Origin: Lepraria neglecta
Lineage: Eukaryota; Ascomycota; Lecanoromycetes; Lecanorales; Stereocaulaceae
Direction: 5' to 3'
NCBI GenBank assembly: GCA_033220425.1
Contig: CM065646.1
Span: 5,091,501-5,155,500, forward strand
Length of the DNA: 64,000 bases
The notes below the pieces were generated by a model. That model was not told the DNA's origin. It saw nothing but the letters and a program-made list of their open reading frames with translations, and did not search any database. A program made the translations under genes and the position numbers. This document shows positions 30,666 through 42,504 of this stretch, piece after piece. Position 1 is the stretch's first letter. Every line of letters starts with the position of its first letter.

Positions 30666-31975
30666 CAGTATAGGTCAAAACTCAGCACCCCCTACCCGTT
30701 TCAGCGCGAAACTCATACTTTTCGTAGGGAACACAACTTTTTTTCTAGGTCACAAAATTTCTTAAAACTTTCGCAAATTATGAAGAATCAATTAATTAAA
30801 ACTCTGTACTCTTCAGAATTTTAGGTAAAGCCGGTAGAGGTCTTATTAAATAGGGGTGAAGTTACGGGAAAGAAAAGTTCGTCAATTTTAGCGGTAAAAC
30901 CCCTAAATCTTAACTTGGTTTATTTTATAGCTCAATATTCGGGCCCTAATTCTAGAAACTGAATCGGTAGAAAGTTACCCTTACTAAAATTATAGAACGA
31001 ATTTTGCCCTGAAACTCATCAAGAACATAAAAGATTTCATGGTACCCCGGAAGAGCCCCGGAACGCAGGCCCGAAAGCCGCTCGGGAAACCCCCGATTTA
31101 CGCGATATTTTCGCGTTTTGACCCTGTCTCTCCTACACACCACCTTTACAAGATAAGTCTCCGCATACCCAATAAGCACCTAAGTACCCCGAAACGTCAG
31201 AAAATTATCGACTATGATAAGATGGAGCACCTGGCGCCGGCTGAGATTAAAGCGCTTACCAAGGTCCCTACACCGACTATTCGCAGAACGCTGCGGTCCG
31301 GAGTAGCGCGTTCCAATAAAAACCCTACCTGCGGCCCCCCTTAAAAATCAACGAACGCAACCTACGACACCTAATCCGGGCGGTCACTAGTTCCGCTGGT
31401 AGCCGGCGAGAGTCCTATATAGAACTGGCGGCGGATATCGAGGCCTCAGAATCGACTGGTGCGCCTAGCGCTCCGGAAAGCAGGCTTCCGGCGCTGTATT
31501 TCGTACCTGAAACCGCTCGTTTCTTGGGTCAACCGCCGGAATAGACTTAAGTAGGCGCGGGAACACCTACATTGGACGATAGAACACTAGACACGGGTAA
31601 TATTTACGGACGAAAGCTCATTCGAGACGAGGCAGCGTAATCGAATTTATGTAACCCGGCGCCCGGGCGAACGTCACTGCCCTGACTGCTGCCAAAACTT
31701 CAAGCATTCCGGGTGCCAATCCCTAATAGTTTGGGGCGGTATCGTAGGCCTTCAGGCCAGCGAATTGTGCCAGTTTCCCGGTAGTATTAAGCTGGTTAAG
31801 AGGGGGCCAATACGAGGCAGTCTCCGGAAATCGATTACCTCTAGAACTACGGATTATATCGAATAAATTCTCCTGCCGTTCCTTTTACCTTAGTACCGAG
31901 CGCTAGAAAGGCATGGACTCCGGCCGATATTCATAAAAGATAGCGCCGGAATTTATTGGTTAAAAGAAACGTTAC

Positions 31976-32171
31976 TGTAATAGGAACCTGTAGCAATGTG
32001 AAATAACGTATAGTAGTAGGGTTTGTACCAAGACTAATTCTCAAGGAATCTAAGAGTGAGGGGGGCGGAACCCCCTATTAAACAATGGGCGCATGGGACT
32101 CGTAGCGCTAACGCACGCCAAGCGTATGGTAATCGCGAGCCAACCAAGACTTTGCTAAGCCTTCCATTACA
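31976..32171 (-). repeat. LTR of element A (left)
   Basis: A 196-bp direct repeat of 39101-39296, starting TGTAATAGGAACC and ending TTCCATTACA. It is flanked on the outside by GTTAC. Confidence 0.85.
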
Positions 32172-32473
32172 ATTGCCTCCTCCCCCCAAGGGCTCGTCCT
32201 CGGGCCCTGTTTCCTCAAGTATACCATGTATACCAATAGCAGGCGTTTCCAGAGCGGCATGTATGATTTCGTCATGCGGGAAGACTCGATAAAAACCTTT
32301 AAACCCCGGTGGGGAAACAAGGAAAAGAGTCTTCTACCACTTACAAGGCTTATAGCCTTACCACCCTCATCTCGCATGATTTAAGAGGGGAGAATTATAG
32401 CGATATATACCATAGTTGTGCCAATAGTCAGGTATTTAGCTAAGCATGTCGTGCGCTTCCCTAGTCGAATCGC

Positions 32474-32576
32474 GGTGCTGTTCAAGCAGGCTCACTATAG
32501 GTGCCGTTCGAGCAGGCTCACTGTAGGTGCCGTTCGAGCAGGCTCACTGTAGGTGCCGTTCGAGCAGGCTCACTAG
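32474..32576. repeat. 26-bp tandem repeat, four copies
   Basis: Four units of GGTGCCGTTCGAGCAGGCTC plus ACTGTA, the first with two transition differences. It lies between the left LTR of element A and the DD34E transposon, i.e. in element A's interior. Confidence 0.85.
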
Positions 32577-32684
32577 TTTCTACGTCGTTTATTTAGACTC
32601 GCTGACTAGCTCACGAGCCGGTAGATGAGGTTTTATCCGTAGTACTATCGGTATCAGGTAGGACCCCTGGGTGTTCGCTCACTA

Positions 32685-32772
32685 TCGTAGATCCGAAAAA
32701 CCTGTTGTAGCGTGGTTTTTTAGTTATCGATTGGCGCGCGCACACACCAAAATCTGAACAAAGTCGGCTTTT
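32685..32772 (+). repeat. left 88-bp TIR of the DD34E transposon
   Basis: Identical in inverted orientation to 36642-36729. It contains an alternating GC tract GGCGCGCGCACACACC. Confidence 0.95.
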
Positions 32773-32952
32773 GCATATAAATCGATTATCGCACCAAATA
32801 TACATATAAAAAGCTTCCTAAACAGGCAATTGTGAGGCTTCTAGCGTAGTGTTGCTGTCGCCCCCAGGGTTGCAGCCCTATCTGCCACCCCGCCGACGTC
32901 CAACCTCGCTGTCGACCCCCACTATGCCTCCAGAAACCACCCTCCCCCCCCC

Positions 32953-35337
32953 ATGACGACTCGCCGCCGTGGTCTCCCCACACTGCCGTCTACAGCACCA
33001 CCCTCTGCGACTCCGAAGCCCCCAGCAGCCCGCAAAAAGCCTGCCCCCAAGCCTGCCCCCAGGCGTCCAAGCAAAGCGCCCAAACCAAAGAAGCCCCCAC
33101 TAGCCAAATTACAAAAGGCGCCCTTATCTAAATCCGCTACCGCTGTCGCCGCCGCTGGACAGAGATACTGGGACGCTCAGATTGAGCAGGATAATGAAGA
33201 AGACGCTATAGCTGCTGCGCAGGAAGAAGCCCGCAGGCTGGAGCACCAGAGCTTTTATGAGAAATACTACCATACCCTGAATATGGACTCACAAAACACC
33301 TCTGGAGAACTCAGCTCTCTAGAGCTATCGCCTGGGGGGAAGGAGCGCTATCAGAAGGCATGTACTGAGGAAGAATCAAGACGAGCAGCTGTAGCTCGCA
33401 CTGCTATATGGGACGAATTCAAAGCAGTTGGTTATTCGGTGGAATGGTGGGTCCATTTCGAGAAGATTGAGCTATTCAGAGACTCCACTACACATACTAT
33501 GGGAGCCGCGGGACGCCTGGATTGGGAAGCCTGGTACAACAGGCTTCATCCAATGGGTCGGGAGCATGCAGATAGCGAGGGAAAGAGCTGCTATACGGTT
33601 GCAATCAGGGCAGATTTGAAGGTAGGTAATACAGCTGGCAAATCTACTAGTACCATAAATATGAAAGATGGCGAGCTGGACTCCATTTGGCAAAAGAAGG
33701 TCCTGAGTCTGATGCAGCTCAGACACGAAAGTCGTCCCAAGAAGAATGCAATACTGACTTTTAAAGTCGGTGTTGAATTCTTCTTTGCTCGTACTCATAA
33801 CGGTATTCTTCCAGCGTCTATGCTACCGTCTATACCTCCAACACAGTCGCAAATAAAGGCACAGCAGTCCCAGGCTAAAACACTGCGGGTAGATCTACTC
33901 AAGACTCAACAACAAGCTTTGGTCGATCAGCATGAGCTTGCGTTGATAGCAGCCCACAAATGCACTTCGCCCAGTTGTCCAAATAGCGCCGGTGGACAGT
34001 GCTTACTGCAGGATGGCAAGCATTATGCTCTCGATGGACCTCACATTCGTGCCTGGGTTCAATGTATCAACACCAACACTGCTACACCAAGCACCCCTCC
34101 TCCTAATTTCCATATCAACGCAAGGCTGAGACGTCAGATTCCCCACGGGACCAAGGATCGCAAGAAGCAGGAGGAGGTCCTACCGCCAATAACACCTGCC
34201 CCAGCAGCCACAGACGTCATGGATGAGAAGTATATGGACAGAGCTTTTAAGCTAGCAACGCTGAAGCTTATGGGAAAGCTCATTGGCGACGATATCCCAG
34301 CTTCACCGACACCTCATCTAACGCCAACGCCAGCGCCAGCGCCAGCACCAGCGCCTACGCCTGCTCGTACGCCATCTCCTCCACTATTACCGCGTCCTTG
34401 CTACACGGCGTCTTCTTCCAGGTCGCGCGCTTTATCGCATCTTCCTGACGCTGACGTATTAAGGCCAAGTAGCCCTGTGACTACTGAAGATTGGGCTGGA
34501 TATATCTCATGGCTTTGCAATATAGAAAACACCTGGACAGGGGCAAAAAAAGAAGCTTTTGAGCACGCTGGACATGTTCTAGAAGAAGCTTATATATCGA
34601 TTCAGTCTATCCAACAGGAAATGAAGGGCTTAGGGCATAAGGCTTATTGGGATTCTATGGATATTAAACCTGGAGTTGGGCATCATCTCGCTCGACTTGC
34701 CAGTAAATATCAGGCTTATGAGAAGCAGAAATCTGCCAGTCGTCAATGTCAGTCGTTCTGCTTTTATTCCACCGTTAATTTCTATTTATAAGTGGTATTT
34801 TGGCGGTTGAATATATGGCAATCTTTTAGCTGTGCGGCTTTCTCCGCCGCTAAATATTACAGATTTTAGCTTCTGCGCTATCGTTTTATTACATAAGATT
34901 TGGCAGTGCTTAGTTATTAAATACACGGGTGATCTGCAACTAGGTGAAATAATACGCTGGAATTCGTGTTTTTTTGGCTTGGCAGTTGGAGAAGGCTGTA
35001 TAGAGCACAATCAATTAATTTTGCTAATATCTTTACTTTAGCAGGTACTACAAAAGCTTCACCGTTTGATATAACATCCTCACCGCCGCCATCTGCTCAG
35101 GTCCAGGTACCTGCGTCTCAAGCAACGACTCAGGATAAGACGGGGAAGCCATTATCGCCGCAGTACTATGCGCCAAAGAACTATGGAGCAGATGACGATT
35201 ATAAGTCAGGTAGCAGCGACGACGACGATATGCTAGAGACTCAGCGGCCCCTTAGCGAGAATGCGATTATACAGAGTATCGAGACTCAGCAGTGGGAGCG
35301 AGAAAAAGCAGGCTACGAGTCATATCGACGTCAATAA
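32953..35337 (+). CDS. DD34E transposon cargo protein, unknown function
   Basis: Exon 1 32953..34747 and exon 2 35042..35337 across a 294-bp intron (donor GTCAGT, acceptor TTTAG) give 696 aa; read without splicing, the frame stops at 612 aa. The N-terminus (1-60) is Pro/Ala/Lys/Arg-rich and strongly basic, probably nucleic-acid binding or nuclear. A helical region with Arg/Glu (about 75-105) precedes a well-folded-looking core (about 110-290) with SVEWWVHFEKIELFRD and a Cys cluster C337, C342, C350 (CTSPSCPNSAGGQC) suggestive of a zinc-binding site. Pro/Thr/Ala repeats follow (about 455-475), then a helical block EDWAGYISWLCNIE. Exon 2 adds an acidic segment (SGSSDDDD). No family is recognised. 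It is convergent with the transposase within one TIR pair, so it is presumably an accessory or regulatory protein of the transposon. The splice is the least certain part. Confidence 0.72.
34748..35041 (+). other. proposed intron of the cargo gene
   Basis: 294 bp with donor GTCAGT and acceptor CTTTAG. Phase 1 joins residue 598 to GTTKASPFDITSSPP. It is long for this genome and AT-rich relative to the exons. If it is not spliced, the protein ends shortly after the donor. Confidence 0.5.
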
Positions 35338-35455
35338 GATAATTGCACACATATATATATCTTATTTGCCAACTACCAATCAAAAGCACTTTTCTAATTG
35401 CAATTCCATTAAGCCCGCCGTCTATATATAGATCTCTCTGCTATTTAGCTATTTT

Positions 35456-36545
35456 TTACCGCCCTTCATAATATATGCCCGCTGCTCGAAATAGTGCCCC
35501 ATGGTCAGCAAGGTCGCCCTGCGCCCTTACCGCATCATTCAAAAATCTCTCAAAGTCTGCCGGCTCAGGACCATATACGTCAATAAGATAACCATTCCTT
35601 TTAAGCCACCCCTTAAGGATAGCAAATGAGGTCTCAATGGGGTTATAGTCTGGTGAGTACGGTGGAAGATAAGCTAATGTAACGCCTGCAGCCTCGCACA
35701 TATCCACTAATTCCTGCGAGTGGTGGATAGATGCATTGTCAAGGATAAGCACTGAACGAGGCCCTCCTAGTGCTGCAGGGGTACACTGTGGGAGAACCTT
35801 ATTGCGTACAAAATCATTGAATAAAGTCTCGGTGAGAGAACCATGGATAGTGGTCCAGGCAATATATCCATCCACCGTATATGCAGGAAGAACTGACCAC
35901 CTCTTTGATCTTTTGAATAGCGTATTTACCCCTACCTCTGCACCAAGACGAGACCAGCCAAACTTCCTATCAGCGGTACGCTCATGGGACGCGGTCTCAT
36001 CCAGAAATATCAGCTGATTTGCGGTCCAGCTACATAGCTTTGCTTTCCATTCATCGCGCTCGCGCTGGTCTCGCTGAGAAGCTCGGTGGGAAGCCTGTCC
36101 AGACGTTAATAAGTAAGTCAGGCTATACCTTATATTAATGGGAGGCGAGGCTTACTTTTTTATGTGACCAATTACATCGCCGCAGGGTGTCATGAATAGT
36201 AGACTCGCCGAGCGTCAGACTATACATATCGTATAGAAAATATACCATTTCAAAGAGATAAGACAGTGGCTTTTCATCCAGCCAATCAGTCAGGGCTTTC
36301 TCCATTACTTCAGTGAGAAGGCGGGGACGGCCCTGCACCATATATGGGGCAACGACCGTCCCCCACGCCTCCAGGTTCCGCTTCATCTTGGAGATCTGCT
36401 GTTGAGTCACACCAGTACGGTCTACTATATCTTTGACTGTATCACCGCGGTCGAGATAGTGCTCGATATCGAAACGTGTCTGAGAGCCTAGTGGGGGTGG
36501 CATTTTGGCGGCGGCGAGGGTGGTAGGCAGCGACAGCGCGGGCAA
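35456..36545 (-). CDS. DDE transposase (DD34E, IS630/Tc1/mariner superfamily)
   Basis: Exons 36545..36156 and 36094..35456 around a 61-bp intron (donor GTAAGC, acceptor ACAG) encode 342 aa. The N-terminus (about 18-60) is a helix-turn-helix with DRGDTVKDIVDRTGVTQQQI, followed by a second HTH-like region. The catalytic triad is complete: D162 in QLIFLDETA, D249 in SVLILDNASIHHS and E284 in YSPDYNPIETSFAILKGW, with 34 residues between the second and third acidic residues. The protein cuts and pastes the element at TA sites. The gene has no stop, shift or missing motif. It reads inward from the right TIR. Upstream of the Met at 36545, about 95 bp separate it from the TIR and presumably hold the promoter. 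Confidence 0.93.
36095..36155 (-). other. transposase intron
   Basis: A 61-bp phase-0 intron, donor GTAAGC and acceptor GACAG, with a TATTAAC branch candidate. Its removal joins WSHKK to ASHRASQRD. Confidence 0.9.
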
Positions 36546-36641
36546 GAGCTCCGTTTATGGGGGCAAAAGCAACACTATGCCAAGAGCTTCACTTTTGCCC
36601 ATTTAGGAACGATTCTGACTACTGGTGATGGAGATCTAGTA

Positions 36642-36729
36642 AAAAGCCGACTTTGTTCAGATTTTGGTGTGTGCGCGCGCCAATCGATAACTAAAAAACC
36701 ACGCTACAACAGGTTTTTCGGATCTACGA
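36642..36729 (-). repeat. right 88-bp TIR of the DD34E transposon
   Basis: Perfect inverted copy of the left TIR; the TA target duplicate follows at 36730-36731. Confidence 0.95.
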
Positions 36730-39100
36730 TAAGAGCACGCTGTAGCAGGTAGATAGACTTATCCTGGATCGACAGATCCTATATGGCCAGCATAGCACCA
36801 CCACTTACTAGGAGGTACTAAAAGTACCCTCTATCCCAACGCTGATAATACCTCTTATATCGCCAGTCAACGATAGAGATTCCATATACTGTTAAGGGCC
36901 GGCCTAGAGCGAGTCGATAGGGATAGAATAGATAATGGAAGGTCACCGTATATAGGCCAGGGCCGTAATATTGCGTACCTAGTACGCTTCAGCAGTTCTT
37001 CGCCGGCGTCTCTATTTCGAGCTCCAGGCTTATAGCTTGCCTTCTCTTTTACCATACCTCTAAAATACTAACCCCCGGCTACTCCCCGAGGTCCCCTATA
37101 AGTACTACCGCCTCACCAACAAGGCGTTCCGTCTCCGCGCTGCCTTCGATACGGCTCCCGCTGGGGAGGATACTGCGGTTACCCAGCGTTTCGTAAGCGT
37201 ATCTCGTATTTAGTAAAGTTACTTTATACGATCCTTTGTTACGGGTACCTCTTCCTCCCTAGCGTCGTCCTCGGCGTATATTTTAAGCTCTAGCTTATCT
37301 CTATATATTAAATAAAACGGACTTCTCCCGGAGCTTACTTGCTAAGCTTGGCGATAGACGAATTCGGCTAGCGGTAGGAGACCCGCCTAGTTACCCTACT
37401 ACTTATCGCAGTAGGTATACAGATAATACTTAAGCGTTTAATTTTAGCGTTCTTGATATCCTTATTAATAGTACCCCAGAAGAACTTTCTCCTAGGGAGC
37501 TCTATAGTCTTATCAGACCTAAAATATCCCGCTAAGGGGTCGTCATAATGGCGTTTCAATAGCTTATCTCGGATAGCTTCGTCTTCAGGTATATATACAG
37601 CGCTATTATATTTTAGAAGACCTTGCTTATCCTATATCTAAGACCCGGCGTTTACTATACGATAGAATCGCTTTTAGGCGTATATACCGTTTTATAAGAC
37701 GCTATCATACTGGCGACTATATATAGAACGAGTTATTTACAACCAACAGTTCTAGTAATAGGATTAAGCTGAATACTAGCTACGTTGTAAGTGGTTTAAG
37801 CCGGTATCTCGCCTGAGCTCCCCCGACTTTGGGGTAGAGGTTTCCTAAGCCTTATTATATAACTTGAACAGGTCTTATTAACTACGGCAAGCATAGATCC
37901 TAGTAGTTCAGCTTTTGCCTCTACTGCTGGATATTATATCTATACTGCGTGTATACTATATACCGCGTGCGTTACGCCTACTTCTAGAGTATTACCTCCC
38001 TCAGGAGTGTCTAGCCTATATACCTTCCTGATTATCTCAAATACAGGGGTGTGGATCCCTGCTATATTAGCTAGCTTCTACTGCAGGGTTGGTAACAAGA
38101 GATTCATAGATATATTTGCGCCTACGTAATCAGGGTGTCTCGACGGCGTATCGGCTTATCTGCGTCCATATCTTCTAACCTATCGGCTAGATCCACTAAT
38201 TCTAACCTCTTTTGCGGTACTGGAATAGTTATTAGTACTATTTTACGTAGTTTGGTCTAAGCTTTATAAGGAAGATACTCCCTTAGTAGAATTCATCTAT
38301 CGGGGGTAACTAGTCTTCGAGGTTCTTTCGGTACTGATCGAATCGTTCTAACCGATATACCTTCTTATAGCTTCCCTACAGTTGCTATAGGCTACCGCGT
38401 AGCGCTAATATTGCGTATAGGATACGATCCTTATCTGTCTTGAAATAGCGATAAGCCTGTTAAAAGACGGTATTACATTCCTCTATCCAATCGTAGTATT
38501 CCCGGATAGTCTTCCCCTGATATTCGGATAGCTTCGCCGGTCTTATAGATAGGGCCCGATCTTCTTCCTCGTCGGAGGATACGCTTCGTGTGCGTTTCAA
38601 GCTACGAGTACAGCTTATAGAGCCCGAACTAGGTAGTAGGGTAGGAACTATAGCTGGCGGGGGGGGACTTCTCCCCTTTCCAGGGCCTCGATCTAAGCCA
38701 GCGTCTCCTGAAGTTCTTGCTACTTCTGTAATTCTTCTAGACGGCGTCTCGCCTGTACGGTAACCTCTAGATCTAGAGCGGTACGCTCGAGGGTCTCGAT
38801 TTGGGCTAGAATAGTATCTAATTCGCGTTACTTAACAAGCTCGGTTCGGCGGCGTCGAGCCTGCGCCAGGCGCTCGTCTAGAGTAGGTACTAAATCTATT
38901 ACTTCCGAGGCATGGCTATTGTCCCTAGGCAGTTACAGGGGGTTTCTACTACCTTTGCTAACCGCCTGTTAACGTTATCTATCCCTACTACCTTCTAAGG
39001 TACCAGACGTTTCACCTCCGTTCCGGCTGCGAGTTATACGCATTTGCCTTAGTATACTTATTCCGGATCGCTACCCTTTATTAGGCAGGAGAATTAGAAT

Positions 39101-39296
39101 TATAATAGGAACCTGTAGTAATATAAAATAACGTATAGTAGTAGGGTTTGTACCAAGACTAATTCTTAAGGAATCTAAGAGTGAGGGGGGCGGAACCCCC
39201 TATTAAATAATGGGCGCATGGGACTCGTAGCGCTAACGCACGCCAAGCGTATGGTAATCGCGAGCCAACCAAGACTTTGCTAAGCCTTCCATTATA
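39101..39296 (-). repeat. LTR of element A (right)
   Basis: A 196-bp direct repeat of 31976-32171, followed by the GTTAC target duplication at 39297-39301. The Tc1/mariner coding sequence resumes directly after it. Confidence 0.85.
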
Positions 39297-39640
39297 GTTA
39301 CGGTAGTTGAAGGAATACGGAATCAAGACGCTAGTCTGGCCCCCTAAGTAGCCTAGATCTTAATCTAGATGAGTATATATGGAGGGGTTGTAAGCAGAAA
39401 ATTCGGGAGTATACAAGAATGATCTTAACGTCAGCTGATATAGGAGTAAGCCCCAGTACGCGCACGGTCCTACTATGCGCACACCTCTACCAAATATGCA
39501 CCAGCAAGCCAAATTTCAAATCCTACCATAACCAATGTATATATAGAGTTGAAATCTGTACTAGAGATAGATTGAATCAATATTAATCTGTGTGACTACT
39601 ACTATAACTACTGGAATCGTATCGGAAGCTTCCGTAGCCT

Positions 39641-39865
39641 TGTAACGGGGTCTAGATATGCGTGACTAAGCAACTGGTGGATTTGCTACTAGATAGACTG
39701 AATCCTAAGGAACTCAGGCAGGAGTCCTCAGAGACAATACATTTTTCGAGGGAGATTGCACCCTTGCATCAAGCCGATCCACTATACGACTTGCACTGTC
39801 GTATAGCCGCACTAGAGGGATAGTCTCCCGAACCTGGTCTAGTATCTCTATGGTCGGCCCTTACA
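39641..39865 (-). repeat. LTR of element B (left)
   Basis: A 225-bp repeat starting TGTAACGGGGTCTAG and ending GGCCCTTACA. Its partner is at 52396-52620. Confidence 0.86.
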
Positions 39866-42504
39866 ATTATCCTCTCTTTTCTAAGACGAGCTCCTATAAG
39901 GTAGTAAGCGTAGGAAGAAGAATAATAATAGCAATCAGCTACCCCTACCGGAGTAGCTTTACAGTACGCCGGTACCCTATTATGTAGATATTGTACTAAT
40001 ACGCCAGTAATCATCAGACGACTGCCGAGTAGACGAGATCCGACTCGAAGTCCGAGTCGATTAGTTAGATCGACATATTTCGAACTTCAATCCTTCTGTC
40101 TCACGTGACGCCTTAGTCTTATTAAAACTATAAAAACCTCCCTAGTAGGTAGGAAAATGGATAAAAGAGTACTATCGGTTATAGTATCGCTATAGATATT
40201 AACGCTTTCTTCTACCCTTACCCTTATTTATAGACGCAGGTCTCTTTAGAATATATCGTTATAGCCTCCTTCCGGCGGCTACCGATTCTGCTGTAGGCCT
40301 ATTAGGGTATTCCTTATAAAACTTTCCTAATAGCTTCCGTAGATAAGAGACCCTCTTAAAGGGTTCCTAAGTATCCTCTAAATCAGGATAACCTTCCTAA
40401 TAGATTTAATAGTATAGGCCTCCTGCCTTACTATCCTTACCGGGTTCGAAAATTGCGCTATCTATAACGCCAGCGATAATATAGTCCTATATATCGCCCT
40501 CGTCGAATTCTATATCCTCTAGGCTTTAGCTTATCTCCCCCTACTTTAAAGAGTCCTTTTCTAGTAAGGATATATAGAATACGTTATGAATTCGCTAGCT
40601 ATCCGGTAGCTTTAGTTAGTACGACTATAAGCTGATAATGTCTATAATAAGGAATGGACCGAATTTCTTGAACTCCAGCTTCCTATTTCGCTTTATCTTT
40701 ATATACTTAGTATTTAACTAAACGTAGTCACCGACTTTATAGTCTCGTAGCTTCCGATATCTATTAGCGAACTCCGCTTATAATTAATATATAGCTAAGA
40801 TAGTATCCTTATATACGCCTATTAGTGTAAACAAGTATTTTGCGTTATTAACTGCGGCGCGAGAACGAGATTTTGGATCGATTTCCTCGTCCCAAGATAT
40901 CCTTAGACTGTAGCTAAGGTTAGCCTCGAATAGTGATATACTAGTAGTAGAGTTCTTTATATTATTATAAGCAAACTCCGCCGTAGGTAACTACTATACC
41001 TAGTTATCCTGCTCCTAGTAGACGAACGCTTATAAGTATTATTCTATAGTGCTATTCTATTGCTTAGTCTAGCTATTAGTCTAAGGGTGAAAAGCTGTCG
41101 AGAGGCGATATCTTACCCCTAGGAAATACGCAAGGCTAGACTAGAACTGAGAGGTGAATAGTAATCTACGGTCCGTTACTATAGAGTCCGGTAATCTATA
41201 ATAGCGAACTAGGTTCTTAATTAGTATCTAGGCGAACTACTTAGCGTCGAGCGTCTTATCTACCGCTATATAATATAATATCTTTGTAAGACGGTCTACG
41301 ATTATAAGGATCGAGTCGTATATATACCTACGCCAATCTTTCGATAGGGGTAGCCCAGTTACGAAGTCTAATAATATATCCTTCTATTTATAAGTAGGGA
41401 CTGGTAAGGGTATTAACTTGCTATACGGTTTATGCCTTAACGACTTGGTTATAGCGTATATAGAGTATATAGCGACGTATTCGCTTATATCCTTAGCAAG
41501 CTTCGGCTAGAAGTACTTGCGTTGAATAAGTGCTTGAGTCTTCTTAGTACCGAAATGGCCTACTAGTAGACTATTATAATAGCGTTCCATGACGACGTCT
41601 CGCAATACCTTAGGAATATATATTTATCCCTTATAGTATAGTCTGCCTCTAGCGAGACTATAGGGTTAGCTACTTAGGCCGCTTAGAGAGTTAATTATAG
41701 ATTTCTTTAATTGTTCTATAACGTTCCTCGCGTAATTATCCTTGAGAGTTAACTCTTCGAGTTAATTATTAAAAGACTAATCCTTAACGGAGTCGCCCGT
41801 AGGGTCTTCGATTATAATAGTAGCTCGTATTTAGGCCTACTATCCGTATATACCGGGTACCCCGTTAGTACTGGTAATAAGTATCTGAAAGCAGCCTACT
41901 ATAAAAGCAGACCGTCCTATAGTACGGAACCCTTATAGGGTATACTTCAGCTTATTAAGTAGATAATAGTTCTCTTATTCAGTGATACTATTATCCTACT
42001 CGTAGTTAGGGATCTAACTTAGTAGGTCCGCGGGATTATATTTCCCCTGACAATATTCGATGGTAAAGTTATAGCGACTTAGTTCTTGCGCCTAACGAAT
42101 CTAATAACTATTTAGTCGTATAGTGCTTATAAATCTCTTAAGATTATAATAATCTGTCAAGACCTGAGTCTTGTACCTGCTACCCTCGTAGTAGTAGCGC
42201 TAGTATTTAAATAACTTGATAATAGCTAACAGTTCTTTATCGTACGTGTCGTACCGAGTCTCTACCGGAATTTATTTGCGTGAGTAGTATACTACTAGGT
42301 ACCAAAATTCACTATATAACTGACTCAGGATACTACTAATAGTATAGCTCGATATATTAGTCTCTACCCGTATTAGTAGTTCCGGGTTAAAGTACCTTAG
42401 TACTGGTATAGTAGTAAAAGCTATCTTCAAATCTTTAAAGGCCTTCTTTACCTCGGGTATAAGAATAAATAGACTCTTAGAGCTCTTTTCGTTTATCTTG
42501 GTAC

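Larger units (their letters stand above)
32685..36729. mobile_element. young 4,045-bp DD34E Tc1/mariner-superfamily transposon with a cargo gene
   Basis: Terminal inverted repeats of 88 bp (32685-32772 and 36642-36729) are identical base for base by direct comparison, beginning TCGTAGATCCGAAAAACCTG. A TA dinucleotide flanks both ends (32683-32684 and 36730-36731), the target of the IS630/Tc1/mariner superfamily. It carries two convergent genes: a spliced, intact DDE transposase on minus (35456-36545) and a 696-aa protein on plus (32953-35337). No sign of RIP is seen, in contrast to the degraded LTR element around it. Perfect TIRs and intact genes indicate a very recent insertion and a potentially autonomous element. 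Confidence 0.92.
31976..39296 (-). mobile_element. decayed Gypsy-type LTR retrotransposon A (fossil)
   Basis: 196-bp LTRs at 31976-32171 and 39101-39296 with TG..CA-type ends, and the 5-bp target duplication GTTAC on both sides (31971-31975 and 39297-39301). A purine tract next to the left LTR (complement of CCTCCTCCCCCC at about 32177) places transcription on the minus strand. Parts: gag-like coiled-coil region about 38300-39060, integrase zinc-binding region about 37370-37560 and further integrase remnants to about 36870; no clear reverse transcriptase. It is heavily degraded, with dozens of breaks and differences that are nearly all RIP-type transitions. The LTRs differ by about 3-4 percent, all transitions, so divergence reflects RIP as well as age. 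It is inserted into a Tc1/mariner copy and itself hosts the DD34E transposon at 32685-36729. Confidence 0.82.
30666..39440 (+). mobile_element. decayed Tc1/mariner-type DNA transposon, split by a Gypsy-type element
   Basis: The left end is placed after the TA at 30664-30665 (CAGTATAGGTCAAAACTCAG); this is inferred and no matching right TIR is found. The transposase is read on plus: an N-terminal helix-turn-helix (about 31150-31330), RNLRHLIRAVTSSAGSRRES, then the catalytic strand RVIFTDESSFETRQRNRIYV (about 31600-31660), SLIVWGGIVG, and a decayed second aspartate region ending at 31970. The C-terminal DLNPIE/W..LKQKIREY region resumes at 39302-39415, after the LTR element. Stops include a TAG where Trp is expected (about 31588) and a frame change at the C-run near 31337. 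The remaining right end appears lost at the pogo insertion point. Confidence 0.72.

Noticed and set aside
31976-32171. Two independent solo LTRs or MITEs at 31976 and 39101
   Set aside because: Individually neither has a matching target duplication, but the outer flanks of the pair share GTTAC, so they are the two LTRs of one element.
32108-32377. An 89-aa minus-strand gene
   Set aside because: It straddles the LTR boundary of element A and has no domain; its left part repeats at the other LTR.
37000-39000. Host genes in the AT-rich stretch
   Set aside because: The only recognisable pieces are gag-like and integrase remnants on minus, with a RIP-type composition.
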